DNA of 28,534 nt, from positions 1 to 28,534 of IMG/VR virus record IMGVR_UViG_3300049812_003380. One strand, given 5' to 3'. The notes under the pieces are model-generated. The model was not told the DNA's origin. It ran no database searches and was given only the letters and a program-made list of their open reading frames with translations. The position numbers and the translations under genes were made by a program. Positions 1 through 6,309 of the stretch are shown in pieces. How positions within the stretch are numbered: the stretch's first letter is position 1; each line of letters begins with the position of its first letter. The DNA is from a virus.

Positions 1-525
1 GAGATCTCGCCTCTTGGCACAGACGCCACGAAGACGATTACTATTGGTGCGAGTGGAGATGTAGCAGCTGGTGTATTTACCAATGTTCCTGCTTTTGAAG
101 CAGTTTTAAGTAGCGATCAAAGTGTTTCTAATAATACTGTAACTAAAATTCAATTTGATACTGAGGTACTTGATACAGATAACTGCTATGATAATTCTAC
201 TAATTATAGATTTACACCAACAAAAGCTGGAAAATATTTTGTTTATGCTCAAGTAGATTGTTATGCTGGTGGAGCATCTGATTTAAATGTTGCTAATTTA
301 AGACTTTATAAAAATGGTTCTCAAATACATTTTGCATATTCTGAATTTTCAAATAACAACATACAAACTATAACCAGAAACATTAATACAACAGTTGATA
401 TGAATGGTAGTTCAGATTATTTAGAATGTTTTTGTGATATTAACGGAGCATCTGGTGGTGGTGAGATTTTTCAAGGATATCAAAGAAGAACAAATTTTGG
501 AGCATATAGAATTATAGGAGCATAA
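1..525 (+). CDS. C1q-like tail fibre/adhesin protein, 5'-truncated
   Basis: An open frame runs from base 1 to a TAA at 523-525, so the N-terminus lies outside the window; 174 residues are visible. It starts in an anchor-like stretch (KTITIGASGD), followed by a PAFEA linker. After that comes a beta-rich domain with the motifs YRFTPTKAGKYFVYA, LRLYKNGSQ and VDMNGSSDYLE, which resemble C1q/TNF-like jelly-roll domains found in phage fibres. The same motifs recur in the 3585-4130 gene, so the two are paralogues. The likely role is a trimeric adhesin or fibre tip on the virion, inferred from the fold type and from the surrounding fibre and chaperone genes. The first 60 bases are clearly richer in GC than the rest, which hints at a mosaic joint between the anchor and the tip. 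The product is confidently a fibre-type virion protein; its receptor is unknown. Confidence 0.75.
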   Translation, partial: EISPLGTDATKTITIGASGDVAAGVFTNVPAFEAVLSSDQSVSNNTVTKIQFDTEVLDTDNCYDNSTNYRFTPTKAGKYFVYAQVDCYAGGASDLNVANLRLYKNGSQIHFAYSEFSNNNIQTITRNINTTVDMNGSSDYLECFCDINGASGGGEIFQGYQRRTNFGAYRIIGA

Positions 526-529
526 CATG
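512..529 (+). repeat. 18-bp direct repeat, copy 1 (C1q-like to lectin-like junction)
   Basis: The sequence TTATAGGAGCATAACATG is identical here and at 4117-4134. It encodes the end of one gene (Ile-Gly-Ala-stop), contains the AGGAG ribosome binding site, and ends with the start codon of the next gene. The two copies are 3605 bp apart in direct orientation and sit at equivalent junctions of the fibre cassette. Confidence 0.9.
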
Positions 530-1651
530 ACAGTAACAACGATACCCTCAGCGGGAATAGCGGATGATGCGATCACATCACCCAAAATTTTAGATAGTCA
601 TAGATTAGTGTCCCCATTAATTATAAATGGTGACATGGCCATTGCACAGAGAGGAACTAGCATAACTGGAATTACAACAAATACTTACTCACTAGACAGA
701 TATACAACAGAAGGCGATGATTGCACATTAACTATTTCACAAGATACCAGTGTTCCAACAGGACAAGGTTTTTCGACATCATTAAAAATGGATGTAACTA
801 CGGCTAATTCATCAAGAGATGCAGGAGATGTACAAGTCATAAGTCAAAGATTAGAAGGTCAAAATATGCAAATGTTAAAATATGGAACATCAAGTGCTGA
901 AGCAACGACTTTATCTTTTTGGTGTCGCATGTCTCAAACTGGCACATATATTGTAAGACTTTATGCTGATGATGGAGATAGACACATTTGTAAAACTTTT
1001 ACTATAGATGCTGCAGATACTTGGGAAAAAAAGATAATTAATATACCTGGAGACACTGCAGGAACAATTAATAATGACAATGGTAGAGCAATGAGAGTTA
1101 CTTGGATATTGGATGCAGGTACAGATTATACTTCAGGCACATTAGCAACATCTTGGGCTGCTAGTGTAAACGCAAACAGAGCTGTCGGTATCACAACAGG
1201 TTGGCTTGATAGTACAAGCAGTGATTTTTATTTAACAGGTGTACAATGGGAAGTAGGGACATACGACTCAACTACAATTCCTGAGTTTCCGTTTGAGAGC
1301 ACTGAAAGTAATTTAAGAAGATGTAGAAGATATTACGAAATGATTGTAAATAAAGATGTCAACGCAATTATTGCAACAGGTGGTTGTTATCAAGCGGATG
1401 TGGTTTCGATAAATTACCAATGGTACCCAAAAAGGTCCACACCATCGATAGACCAAGGTAGCGGTTCAAACTATTTTGGGTTTAATAGAGGTGGCGGTGC
1501 CATTACTTTTAATTCTATCAAAATATATTCAGGTAGAGCTAACACAGGACTTCTTTATTCAGATGATGGTGTATCTGCTTCTACGTATGAAAATGGATGG
1601 ATATATGCAGCAAACGCTAACGCTTATGTTGCATTAGATTCGGAGTTATAA
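527..1651 (+). CDS. Lectin-like tail fibre protein (NGDMAIAQRG family)
   Basis: This 374-residue protein opens with an anchor-like segment (TIPSAGIADDAITSPKI, about residues 5-21) that is closely matched at the start of the 4132-4764 gene. Residues 34-43 read NGDMAIAQRG, the signature of a carbohydrate-binding-like beta domain common in phage tail fibres. Near the C-terminus, GVQWEVG (238-244) and LRRCRRYY (263-270) complete the usual pattern of this family, in which a 'LEVG...PFE...CxRYY' block ends the domain. The start codon follows AGGAG closely and lies one base after the previous stop. The likely role is receptor binding on the virion surface, by analogy and from neighbouring chaperone-like genes. 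The extra ~100 residues after the RYY motif may be a variable tip. The sugar or protein bound cannot be read from the sequence. Confidence 0.75.
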   Translation: MTVTTIPSAGIADDAITSPKILDSHRLVSPLIINGDMAIAQRGTSITGITTNTYSLDRYTTEGDDCTLTISQDTSVPTGQGFSTSLKMDVTTANSSRDAGDVQVISQRLEGQNMQMLKYGTSSAEATTLSFWCRMSQTGTYIVRLYADDGDRHICKTFTIDAADTWEKKIINIPGDTAGTINNDNGRAMRVTWILDAGTDYTSGTLATSWAASVNANRAVGITTGWLDSTSSDFYLTGVQWEVGTYDSTTIPEFPFESTESNLRRCRRYYEMIVNKDVNAIIATGGCYQADVVSINYQWYPKRSTPSIDQGSGSNYFGFNRGGGAITFNSIKIYSGRANTGLLYSDDGVSASTYENGWIYAANANAYVALDSEL

Positions 1652-1652
1652 A

Positions 1653-1832
1653 ATGATAATAAAAACAGTAACACAAACTTATTTTTTTGGTGACAAAGCA
1701 GGTTTAGTAGTGACTTATAAAGATACTCAATCAACAAAAGTGGTGCCAATAGATGAAGAAAATACTGACTATCAAGAAATATTAAAATGGGTAGCAGAAG
1801 GCAACACTATAATAGATAATGGAGGTTCATAA
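1653..1832 (+). CDS. Small conserved tail-associated protein (WVAEGN motif)
   Basis: A 59-residue frame starts with ATG one base after the preceding stop and ends in a TAATG overlap with the next gene. The C-terminal half contains DYQEILKWVAEGNTI, a pattern I recognise from short proteins next to phage tail fibre genes ('YQxxxxWVAEGN'). In such settings they are usually thought to be accessory or assembly factors for the adjacent fibre; that role is inference here. There is no membrane segment or signal peptide. Its position between two fibre genes, with coupled start and stop codons, supports a real gene although it is short. Confidence 0.65.
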   Translation: MIIKTVTQTYFFGDKAGLVVTYKDTQSTKVVPIDEENTDYQEILKWVAEGNTIIDNGGS

Positions 1833-2305
1833 TGGGTTACTTAGGCAATCCAATCGTACAGGGCAACTTTTCACTAATAGATGATATTAGTAGCGGCTTT
1901 AATGGGTCCGACACACAATTTACCATAGCTGTTGGTGGAACAACACAAATTATTGGTAGCTTAGCTCAACTACTTATACACATAAATGGTGTGTATCAGG
2001 TACCTGGAACAGCATTTACTGCAGGGTCATCTAGTGGGACAATAGCATTTACAGGTCCACCTGCTAGTAGTGCGACCTTCTCAGGTGTCATATTTGGTGA
2101 TACTTTTGATGTGGGAGCTCCGACAGATGCAACAGTGACAGCGGCTAAATTAACAAGTATTAATGGTGCGTACAGAAATGTACAAACATTAACAGGCGGA
2201 CTTTCTATTGCAGCAAGTGAAAATGCTAGTATAGTGGGTCCTGTAACAGTGTCCTCTGGACAGACAATAAACGTAGCTAGTGGTGGAACACTGGTGATAT
2301 TATAA
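1832..2305 (+). CDS. Short tail fibre-like protein (FNG...LLIHINGVYQ domain)
   Basis: The 157-residue product has an N-terminal beta domain with FNGSDTQFTI, LLIHINGVYQVPGTAF and ATFSGVIFGDTF. This arrangement recurs in phage tail fibres, where a repeated 'FNG...F.L...L.I.lNGV.Q.pG..Y' unit forms a small beta-sandwich. The C-terminal part is Ser/Thr/Gly-rich (VSSGQTINVASGGTLVIL), as in beta-helical or fibrous tips. The start ATG overlaps the previous stop. It is probably a virion fibre component exposed outside the particle, and is followed directly by two chaperone-like genes. The family match is by motif only, so the exact position in the tail is unknown. Confidence 0.65.
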   Translation: MGYLGNPIVQGNFSLIDDISSGFNGSDTQFTIAVGGTTQIIGSLAQLLIHINGVYQVPGTAFTAGSSSGTIAFTGPPASSATFSGVIFGDTFDVGAPTDATVTAAKLTSINGAYRNVQTLTGGLSIAASENASIVGPVTVSSGQTINVASGGTLVIL

Positions 2306-2321
2306 GGAGTAAACAATGGCA
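2305..2321 (+). repeat. 17-bp start-site repeat, copy 1
   Basis: AGGAGTAAACAATGGCA occurs here and identically at 2683-2699. Each copy holds the ribosome binding site, the spacer, the ATG and the second codon (Ala) of a small chaperone-like gene. Shared start regions like this could arise by duplication or by recombination between modules; selection on the translation signal alone is a simpler alternative. Confidence 0.8.
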
Positions 2322-2684
2322 GATTGTGCACAAGCAATACAGTCAATTGGCACTTACGAATTTGTTATTCGTGGTGAGGTGACTACCGAAGCTGAGTTCA
2401 ACTCAAACGTTGAATGGGTTGTAGGTAAAGACTCCAATAACACAGCTATCATGGGCGCAAAGCCAGACGCTGTTACTTGGGCAAAAGTCAAAGCCGACAT
2501 GGACAAACAAGATGCATTTGCATCACAAAAGGTAATCAACGAAACTGCAAGAGCTTATCTTGCATCAACTGATTGGTATGCAGTCAGAGCAGCGGAAGGC
2601 GGAACTGCTATGCCTTCTGATGTAAAAACAAAAAGAGCAGCAGAACGTGCTAAAGTTGTGGATTACGCAAACTTTAGTGGATAG
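2316..2684 (+). CDS. Tail fibre assembly chaperone-like protein
   Basis: The 122-residue product ends in a block reading AYLASTDWYAVRAAEGG then MPSDVKTKRAAERAKV. The 'LASTDWYxxRxxE.G..mP.dV..kRaxaR' pattern is typical of small XkdW or tail-assembly-chaperone-like proteins encoded just downstream of phage fibre genes. The N-terminal half (YEFVIRGEVTTEAEFNSNVEWV) looks like a small mixed alpha/beta domain. It probably helps fold or trimerise the preceding fibre and may not stay in the virion; this is inference from family and position. The ATG follows AGGAG with a good spacer that is shared with the next gene. There are no membrane segments. Confidence 0.65.
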   Translation: MADCAQAIQSIGTYEFVIRGEVTTEAEFNSNVEWVVGKDSNNTAIMGAKPDAVTWAKVKADMDKQDAFASQKVINETARAYLASTDWYAVRAAEGGTAMPSDVKTKRAAERAKVVDYANFSG

Positions 2685-2699
2685 GAGTAAACAATGGCA
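2683..2699 (+). repeat. 17-bp start-site repeat, copy 2
   Basis: This is the second exact copy of AGGAGTAAACAATGGCA (see 2305-2321), again spanning the ribosome binding site and the start of a small gene (ATG at 2694). Confidence 0.8.
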
Positions 2700-3023
2700 T
2701 CATTAGCAACAAAAGTAAAACTATACTGTGAGGCTAACTCAAAGACTGTAGACTTTACAAAAGATGTTTTGCTTCAAAATGATTCTGATGGTAAAGGCGA
2801 TTACATTAAAGAATGGAATGTTTCAGGTCTAGACAAACCAACAGATGAACAACTTGCTGCACAAGAAACAGCAGGTAATACTGAAGAGAAAAACAATCAA
2901 GTTAGAGCTACACGTAGAGCAGCTTACGGTGATATAGGTGACCAACTCGATGAGATGTATAAATCTTTCGATGATTGGAAGGCTAGAATAAAAGCTATTA
3001 AAGACGCAAACCCTAAATCATAA
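2694..3023 (+). CDS. Small tail protein, XkdW-like (YGDIGDQLDEMY motif)
   Basis: The 109-residue product has a C-terminal block RRAAYGDIGDQLDEMYKSFD followed by WKARIKAIKDANPKS. A 'RR..Y..igDQLD..y.......W...I..iK...PK' ending is widespread in small proteins beside phage fibre genes and matches the general look of XkdW-type tail proteins. It follows another chaperone-like gene with a near-identical start region, so the two may work as a pair on the fibre at 1832-2305. An accessory tail or assembly function is inferred from context. It is soluble, highly charged and probably mostly helical in its second half. Confidence 0.6.
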   Translation: MASLATKVKLYCEANSKTVDFTKDVLLQNDSDGKGDYIKEWNVSGLDKPTDEQLAAQETAGNTEEKNNQVRATRRAAYGDIGDQLDEMYKSFDDWKARIKAIKDANPKS

Positions 3024-3033
3024 GGAGTTATAA

Positions 3034-3588
3034 TTGGTATCGCAGTTAAAGGTAAATGAGATTATTAAGCAATCAGGCTCGTCAATAACTATTGGTGAAA
3101 CTGGTGATACTATAACTGTGCCCTCAGGAACTTTGCTTAGTGACTTTTACTCTTCTACAGCCTTCTTTGCATATAAGACATCTGAACAATCAATCAGTAA
3201 TGTAACTTACACCACTTGCACTTTTGATGCTGAAGATTACGATTTTGGTAGTGCGTGGAATACATCGACAGGTTTATACACAGCCCCATCCACTGGATAT
3301 TATTTTTTTCACCTATCAATGCGTTTGTTTAATAGTCCAGCTAGAGTATATGAAGCAAGAATGTCTAGACAATTATCAACGACAGCTACAGATTTAATTA
3401 GTTGTAAAAGAGAAGATGGAGCAGATAGTAAACAAGACCAACAATCTATGAATGTCACTGGCACATTTTATCTAACTGCTGGACAATATGTGGCTTTTCA
3501 AGGATATATTGAGGAAGATAGTAGTGGAGATAGTAGAATATTATCAGGACACAATGTAACTTTCGTGCATGGACACAGATTTCTATGA
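3034..3588 (+). CDS. C1q-like tail fibre protein (TTG start)
   Basis: The chosen start is a TTG at 3034, placed 6 bases after AAGGAG (3022-3027), which directly follows the previous stop. No ATG lies close to the ribosome binding site in this frame. The 184-residue protein opens with QLKVNEIIKQSGSSITIGET, the anchor module also seen at the start of the 3585-4130 gene and in the truncated first gene. It continues into a C1q-like beta domain: TSTGLYTAPSTGYYFFHLSM, then LTAGQYVAFQGYI and a VTFVHGHRFL end. The 'G.y.ap..G.Y.F' block is the C1q hallmark. It likely forms a trimeric virion adhesin. It overlaps the next gene by ATGA, which suggests translational coupling. A weak start codon might lower its dose relative to its neighbour. 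Confidence 0.72.
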   Translation: MVSQLKVNEIIKQSGSSITIGETGDTITVPSGTLLSDFYSSTAFFAYKTSEQSISNVTYTTCTFDAEDYDFGSAWNTSTGLYTAPSTGYYFFHLSMRLFNSPARVYEARMSRQLSTTATDLISCKREDGADSKQDQQSMNVTGTFYLTAGQYVAFQGYIEEDSSGDSRILSGHNVTFVHGHRFL

Positions 3589-4130
3589 CTAGTAAACTTA
3601 AAGTAAATATAATCGCTGACGGTGGTGATAACGCCATTATGACCTCTGATGGGTCAGGGTCTTTGACATTGAATAATGCTGCATTAAAAATGACTCCTGC
3701 TTTTGAAGCACAGGGAAGTGGTTCTAACCAAACAATAGCAGACAACACAAATTCAAAAGTAACAGTCTATAACACTGAATTATATGATTCAAATAATGAC
3801 TATACTGATAATAGATTTACTCCTACTGTTGCAGGGAAATATTACATATATGCTACTGCTTATTGGTCAACATCAACATCCAATGATTATCACGATGGAC
3901 AAATTGCTATTTATAAAAATGGTAGTAATTATGCAGATGTAAATAATAACTGGAACGCAAGTGGTGGAAACGCTAGAGCAGAATATGTTGGTGCTGTTGT
4001 AGATATGAATGGTAGCAGTGATTATGTAGAAATATATATTTATCAAAACACAAACTCTGGAGGTTCGATAAGTGTTAGTGCAGGGTCAACAAATTCTAGG
4101 TTTGGTGGATATAAGGTTATAGGAGCATAA
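3585..4130 (+). CDS. C1q-like tail fibre protein, paralogue of the first gene
   Basis: The 181-residue protein begins with SKLKVNIIADGG, the same anchor type as the 3034 gene, then TPAFEA and a C1q-like domain: NRFTPTVAGKYYIYATAYW, IAIYKNGSNY, VVDMNGSSDYVEIYIY and a final YKVIGA. Each of these blocks has a counterpart in the truncated gene at 1-525, including the DNA stretches around LYKNGS and DMNGSSDY, so a duplication is likely. The ATG overlaps the previous stop (ATGA). The product is probably a trimeric adhesin at the tail; receptor specificity cannot be predicted. The region between the conserved blocks differs strongly from the paralogue, as expected for binding loops under diversifying selection (inference). 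Confidence 0.75.
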   Translation: MTSKLKVNIIADGGDNAIMTSDGSGSLTLNNAALKMTPAFEAQGSGSNQTIADNTNSKVTVYNTELYDSNNDYTDNRFTPTVAGKYYIYATAYWSTSTSNDYHDGQIAIYKNGSNYADVNNNWNASGGNARAEYVGAVVDMNGSSDYVEIYIYQNTNSGGSISVSAGSTNSRFGGYKVIGA

Positions 4131-4134
4131 CATG
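4117..4134 (+). repeat. 18-bp direct repeat, copy 2 (C1q-like to fibre junction)
   Basis: This is an exact copy of the repeat at 512-529, again covering Ile-Gly-Ala-stop, AGGAG and the next ATG. In both places it joins a C1q-like gene to a gene starting with the T.P...AD.AITS.KI anchor. Crossing over between copies would remove or duplicate about 3.6 kb of fibre genes while keeping both reading frames. Confidence 0.9.
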
Positions 4135-4764
4135 GCACTTAATACATTACCCGCAGGAGCTTTTGCAGATAGTGCAATCACTTCAGCAAAAATTAACTTA
4201 GCTAATAATTTTGCTTTTACCGGAACAGTTACTGGTGCGGGAGCATACGAATTACTACAAACTCAAACGGCATCAAGTTCTTCAACAATAACATTTACAT
4301 CAACTTATATAACAAGCACTTATAATCATTATTATGTAGTGATTGAAGGAGCAACTTTTAGCACAGATGGTTCAAGTGGAACATTTGAATTTTCAACTGA
4401 TAATGGCTCTAGTTACTCATCTACTGGAAGTTTCTTTGCACAAAATGCTTATGACAGCACATTTCGAGTAGTAGGGCCTTCTGTTTCTCAAAGCAGTATG
4501 AACACTTTTACTAGTGTTGATGGTGACGATTCTAATAACAATGGTATAGCAACTTTAGAACTTCATCTATTTAATTTAAATTCAACAACAGATAAAAAAT
4601 TAGGGTGGGGTATAGCATCTCGACATACGCAAAATGGTGATGCGGGTGGATATAGAATATATCAATATGGTTTAGATACGACATCAGCAATAAATAATAT
4701 CAGATTTGGTATGTCTAGTGGAACATATGTTACAGGTAAATTTAAAATATATGGAGTGAGATAA
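4132..4764 (+). CDS. Beta-sandwich tail fibre/virion protein
   Basis: The 210-residue protein starts with LNTLPAGAFADSAITSAKI, the same anchor as the lectin-like gene at 527. It continues with a domain containing YVVIEGATFS, FEFSTDNGSSYSS and a closing INNIRFGMSSGTYVTGKFKI followed by YGVR. The 'l.fStDgGssYss ... I..IrF.mSSG....G.fklYG' pattern is frequent in virion proteins of marine phages and fits a jelly-roll or beta-sandwich decoration or fibre module. A structural role in the tail tip is inferred from this and from the location between adhesin and chaperone genes. Its stop overlaps the next start (TAATG). The C-terminal blocks are unlike the C1q-like neighbours, so this is a distinct tip on a shared anchor. 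Confidence 0.68.
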   Translation: MALNTLPAGAFADSAITSAKINLANNFAFTGTVTGAGAYELLQTQTASSSSTITFTSTYITSTYNHYYVVIEGATFSTDGSSGTFEFSTDNGSSYSSTGSFFAQNAYDSTFRVVGPSVSQSSMNTFTSVDGDDSNNNGIATLELHLFNLNSTTDKKLGWGIASRHTQNGDAGGYRIYQYGLDTTSAINNIRFGMSSGTYVTGKFKIYGVR

Positions 4765-5051
4765 TGGCTAGACATCATTTAATAGACGGAGTTAAAGTGC
4801 CTTTTACAGCAGAGGAAGAAACTGCATGGGATGCTAAAGAAAAAGCATGGGCTGATGGTGCTTTTGATAGAGCCTTGGTTGAATTAAGAGATAAAAGAAA
4901 CAAATTATTAGCAGAAACAGATTGGTGGGGTGCCTCTGATAATACTATGACAGACGCACAGAAAAAATATAGACAAGATTTAAGGGATTTAACGGCAGGT
5001 CTTGATACTGTAGATAAAGTAAATGCAGTTGTCTGGCCTACAAAACCGTGA
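4764..5051 (+). CDS. Phage tail assembly chaperone-like protein
   Basis: The 95-residue product contains LRDKRNKLLAETDWWGASD, TMTDAQKKYRQDLRDL and a terminal VVWPTKP. This 'LR..RN.LLaeTDW...D......q..YRq.LRDl....WP..P' layout is that of the phage tail assembly chaperone family (PF16778-like). Such proteins are small, helical and encoded beside fibre genes, which they help assemble. Here it follows three fibre genes (3034, 3585 and 4132) and precedes the collar gene, so its client could be any of them. The ATG overlaps the preceding stop, with GGAG a few bases upstream. Confidence 0.75.
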   Translation: MARHHLIDGVKVPFTAEEETAWDAKEKAWADGAFDRALVELRDKRNKLLAETDWWGASDNTMTDAQKKYRQDLRDLTAGLDTVDKVNAVVWPTKP

Positions 5052-5062
5052 TAATTTAAGCT

Positions 5063-6025
5063 ATGGCATCAACATTTTCAGATAGATTAAAATTAGAATT
5101 ACAAGCGTCAGGCGAAAACGCAGGTACTTGGGGTGATAAAACAAACAATAACCTTGAGGTCATTGATGCGTTTGTAAATGGTTATTTATCTAAAAGCGTA
5201 GCAGGATCTTCTGATGTTACACTTACAACTGCTGATGCCTCAGCGACAGCAGAATCCTCTAACAAAGTTATTGAACTTACAGGAGCTTTGACTGGCAACA
5301 TTAAAGTGTTAGTACCAGCTAAAGAGAGTAATTACGTAATATTTAATAACACAACAGGTTCTTTTACTTTGACCGTGGCTCCCACTGGTCATACAGCAAA
5401 TGGGGTAGCTGTTACTCAAGGTTCACACACTATGATCTATAATCAGTCAGATAAGTGTGTTGACGTATTAGGTGCCAAAGTAGGTACAACTGGCACTACT
5501 TATATCGGTAGTGGTGCAGAGTTGACAGGCATCGACATTATACCTGCAGGATCTTTGATGTTATTTCAACAATCATCAGCTCCTACAGGTTGGACTAAAG
5601 CTACAGCTCACGATAATAAAGCGTTAAGAGTTGTAACAGGCTCTGCAAGTTCAGGTGGATCTAACACTTTTGCAGCAGCATTTAATAACAATCAAACAGT
5701 TAGTGGAACTACAAGTAGCACCAGTGTTACTATTACAGGATCTACGGCTGCACACCAACTTACTATTTCCGAAATGCCAGCTCACACTCACACAGAGGGT
5801 GGTATACAAGAATTTGGTACTACATCCTCTACTTCAACTGGCACAAGAAACACAGGTAACTCATCACCAGGTAATCAGTTTGAAACACAATCAACTGGTG
5901 GCGATGGCAGTCACTCTCATGGCGTTGGAACTTTAGCAGGTGATGCGCACACACATACTTTTTCAGATACATTTAATCTTGACGTGCAGTATGTTGATGT
6001 AATTATTTGTTCTAAGGATTCGTGA
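5063..6025 (+). CDS. Tail collar-domain fibre protein with three HxH motifs
   Basis: The 320-residue protein starts with FSDRLKLELQASGENAGTWGD (about residues 5-25), an N-terminal module common in marine phage fibres that probably docks the protein to the tail. A phage tail collar-type domain follows from about residue 160 (PAGSLMLFQQSSAPTGWTK). The C-terminal part is rich in Ser, Thr and Gly and has HTH at 241-243, HSH at 284-286 and HTH at 296-298, then DVQYVDVIICSKD. In T4 short tail fibre gp12 and relatives, His-x-His repeats line up in the trimer to bind iron; the same is likely here. It probably acts as a trimeric receptor-binding or baseplate-proximal fibre. The last bases overlap the next gene by GTGA. 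Confidence 0.82.
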   Translation: MASTFSDRLKLELQASGENAGTWGDKTNNNLEVIDAFVNGYLSKSVAGSSDVTLTTADASATAESSNKVIELTGALTGNIKVLVPAKESNYVIFNNTTGSFTLTVAPTGHTANGVAVTQGSHTMIYNQSDKCVDVLGAKVGTTGTTYIGSGAELTGIDIIPAGSLMLFQQSSAPTGWTKATAHDNKALRVVTGSASSGGSNTFAAAFNNNQTVSGTTSSTSVTITGSTAAHQLTISEMPAHTHTEGGIQEFGTTSSTSTGTRNTGNSSPGNQFETQSTGGDGSHSHGVGTLAGDAHTHTFSDTFNLDVQYVDVIICSKDS

Positions 6026-6309
6026 AACTCAAAGTCAAAGATAATTGTCCTCTCGATAATTTTAATCCATGTCGCAAGTTTGAATGTGGCTGGTTTATAC
6101 AGATACGTGGTAAACATCCTCAAACAGGTGAAGAAGTTGATGAATATGGCTGTGCCATGGCACTTATGCCCATGTTAATGATTGAAAACTCAAGACAAAC
6201 AAATCAAGCAGGATCAGCCATAGAAAGCTTCAGAAATGAGATGGTCAAACAAAACATGACAACTCTGTCAACACTAATGAAAGGTATGGATAAGAAAAAA
6301 CTAAAATGA
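6022..6309 (+). CDS. Conserved small protein with four cysteines
   Basis: The start is a GTG that overlaps the previous stop (GTGA). The 95-residue product opens with a Cys-bearing segment, CPLDNFNPCRKFECGWF, and has a fourth Cys in DEYGCAMALMP. The cysteines are at residues 9, 17, 22 and 44, which could form a small metal-binding or Fe-S site; nothing in the window proves it. The second half (ENSRQTNQAGSAIESFRNEM) is helical. I recognise this layout as a conserved unknown in marine phages but know no function. It is coupled to a glycosyltransferase-like gene (overlap at 6306-6309), so a shared job is possible. The lysine-rich end (MDKKKLK) is soluble. Confidence 0.6.
   Translation: MKLKVKDNCPLDNFNPCRKFECGWFIQIRGKHPQTGEEVDEYGCAMALMPMLMIENSRQTNQAGSAIESFRNEMVKQNMTTLSTLMKGMDKKKLK

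Noticed and set aside
1996-2346. 116-residue - strand frame opposite the fibre gene at 1832
   Set aside because: It is the antisense of a well-supported fibre gene and its start region, with no independent signals.
5655-5936. 93-residue + strand frame inside the collar gene
   Set aside because: Leu/Gln-rich out-of-frame reading of a repetitive Ser/Thr coding region, without a ribosome binding site.
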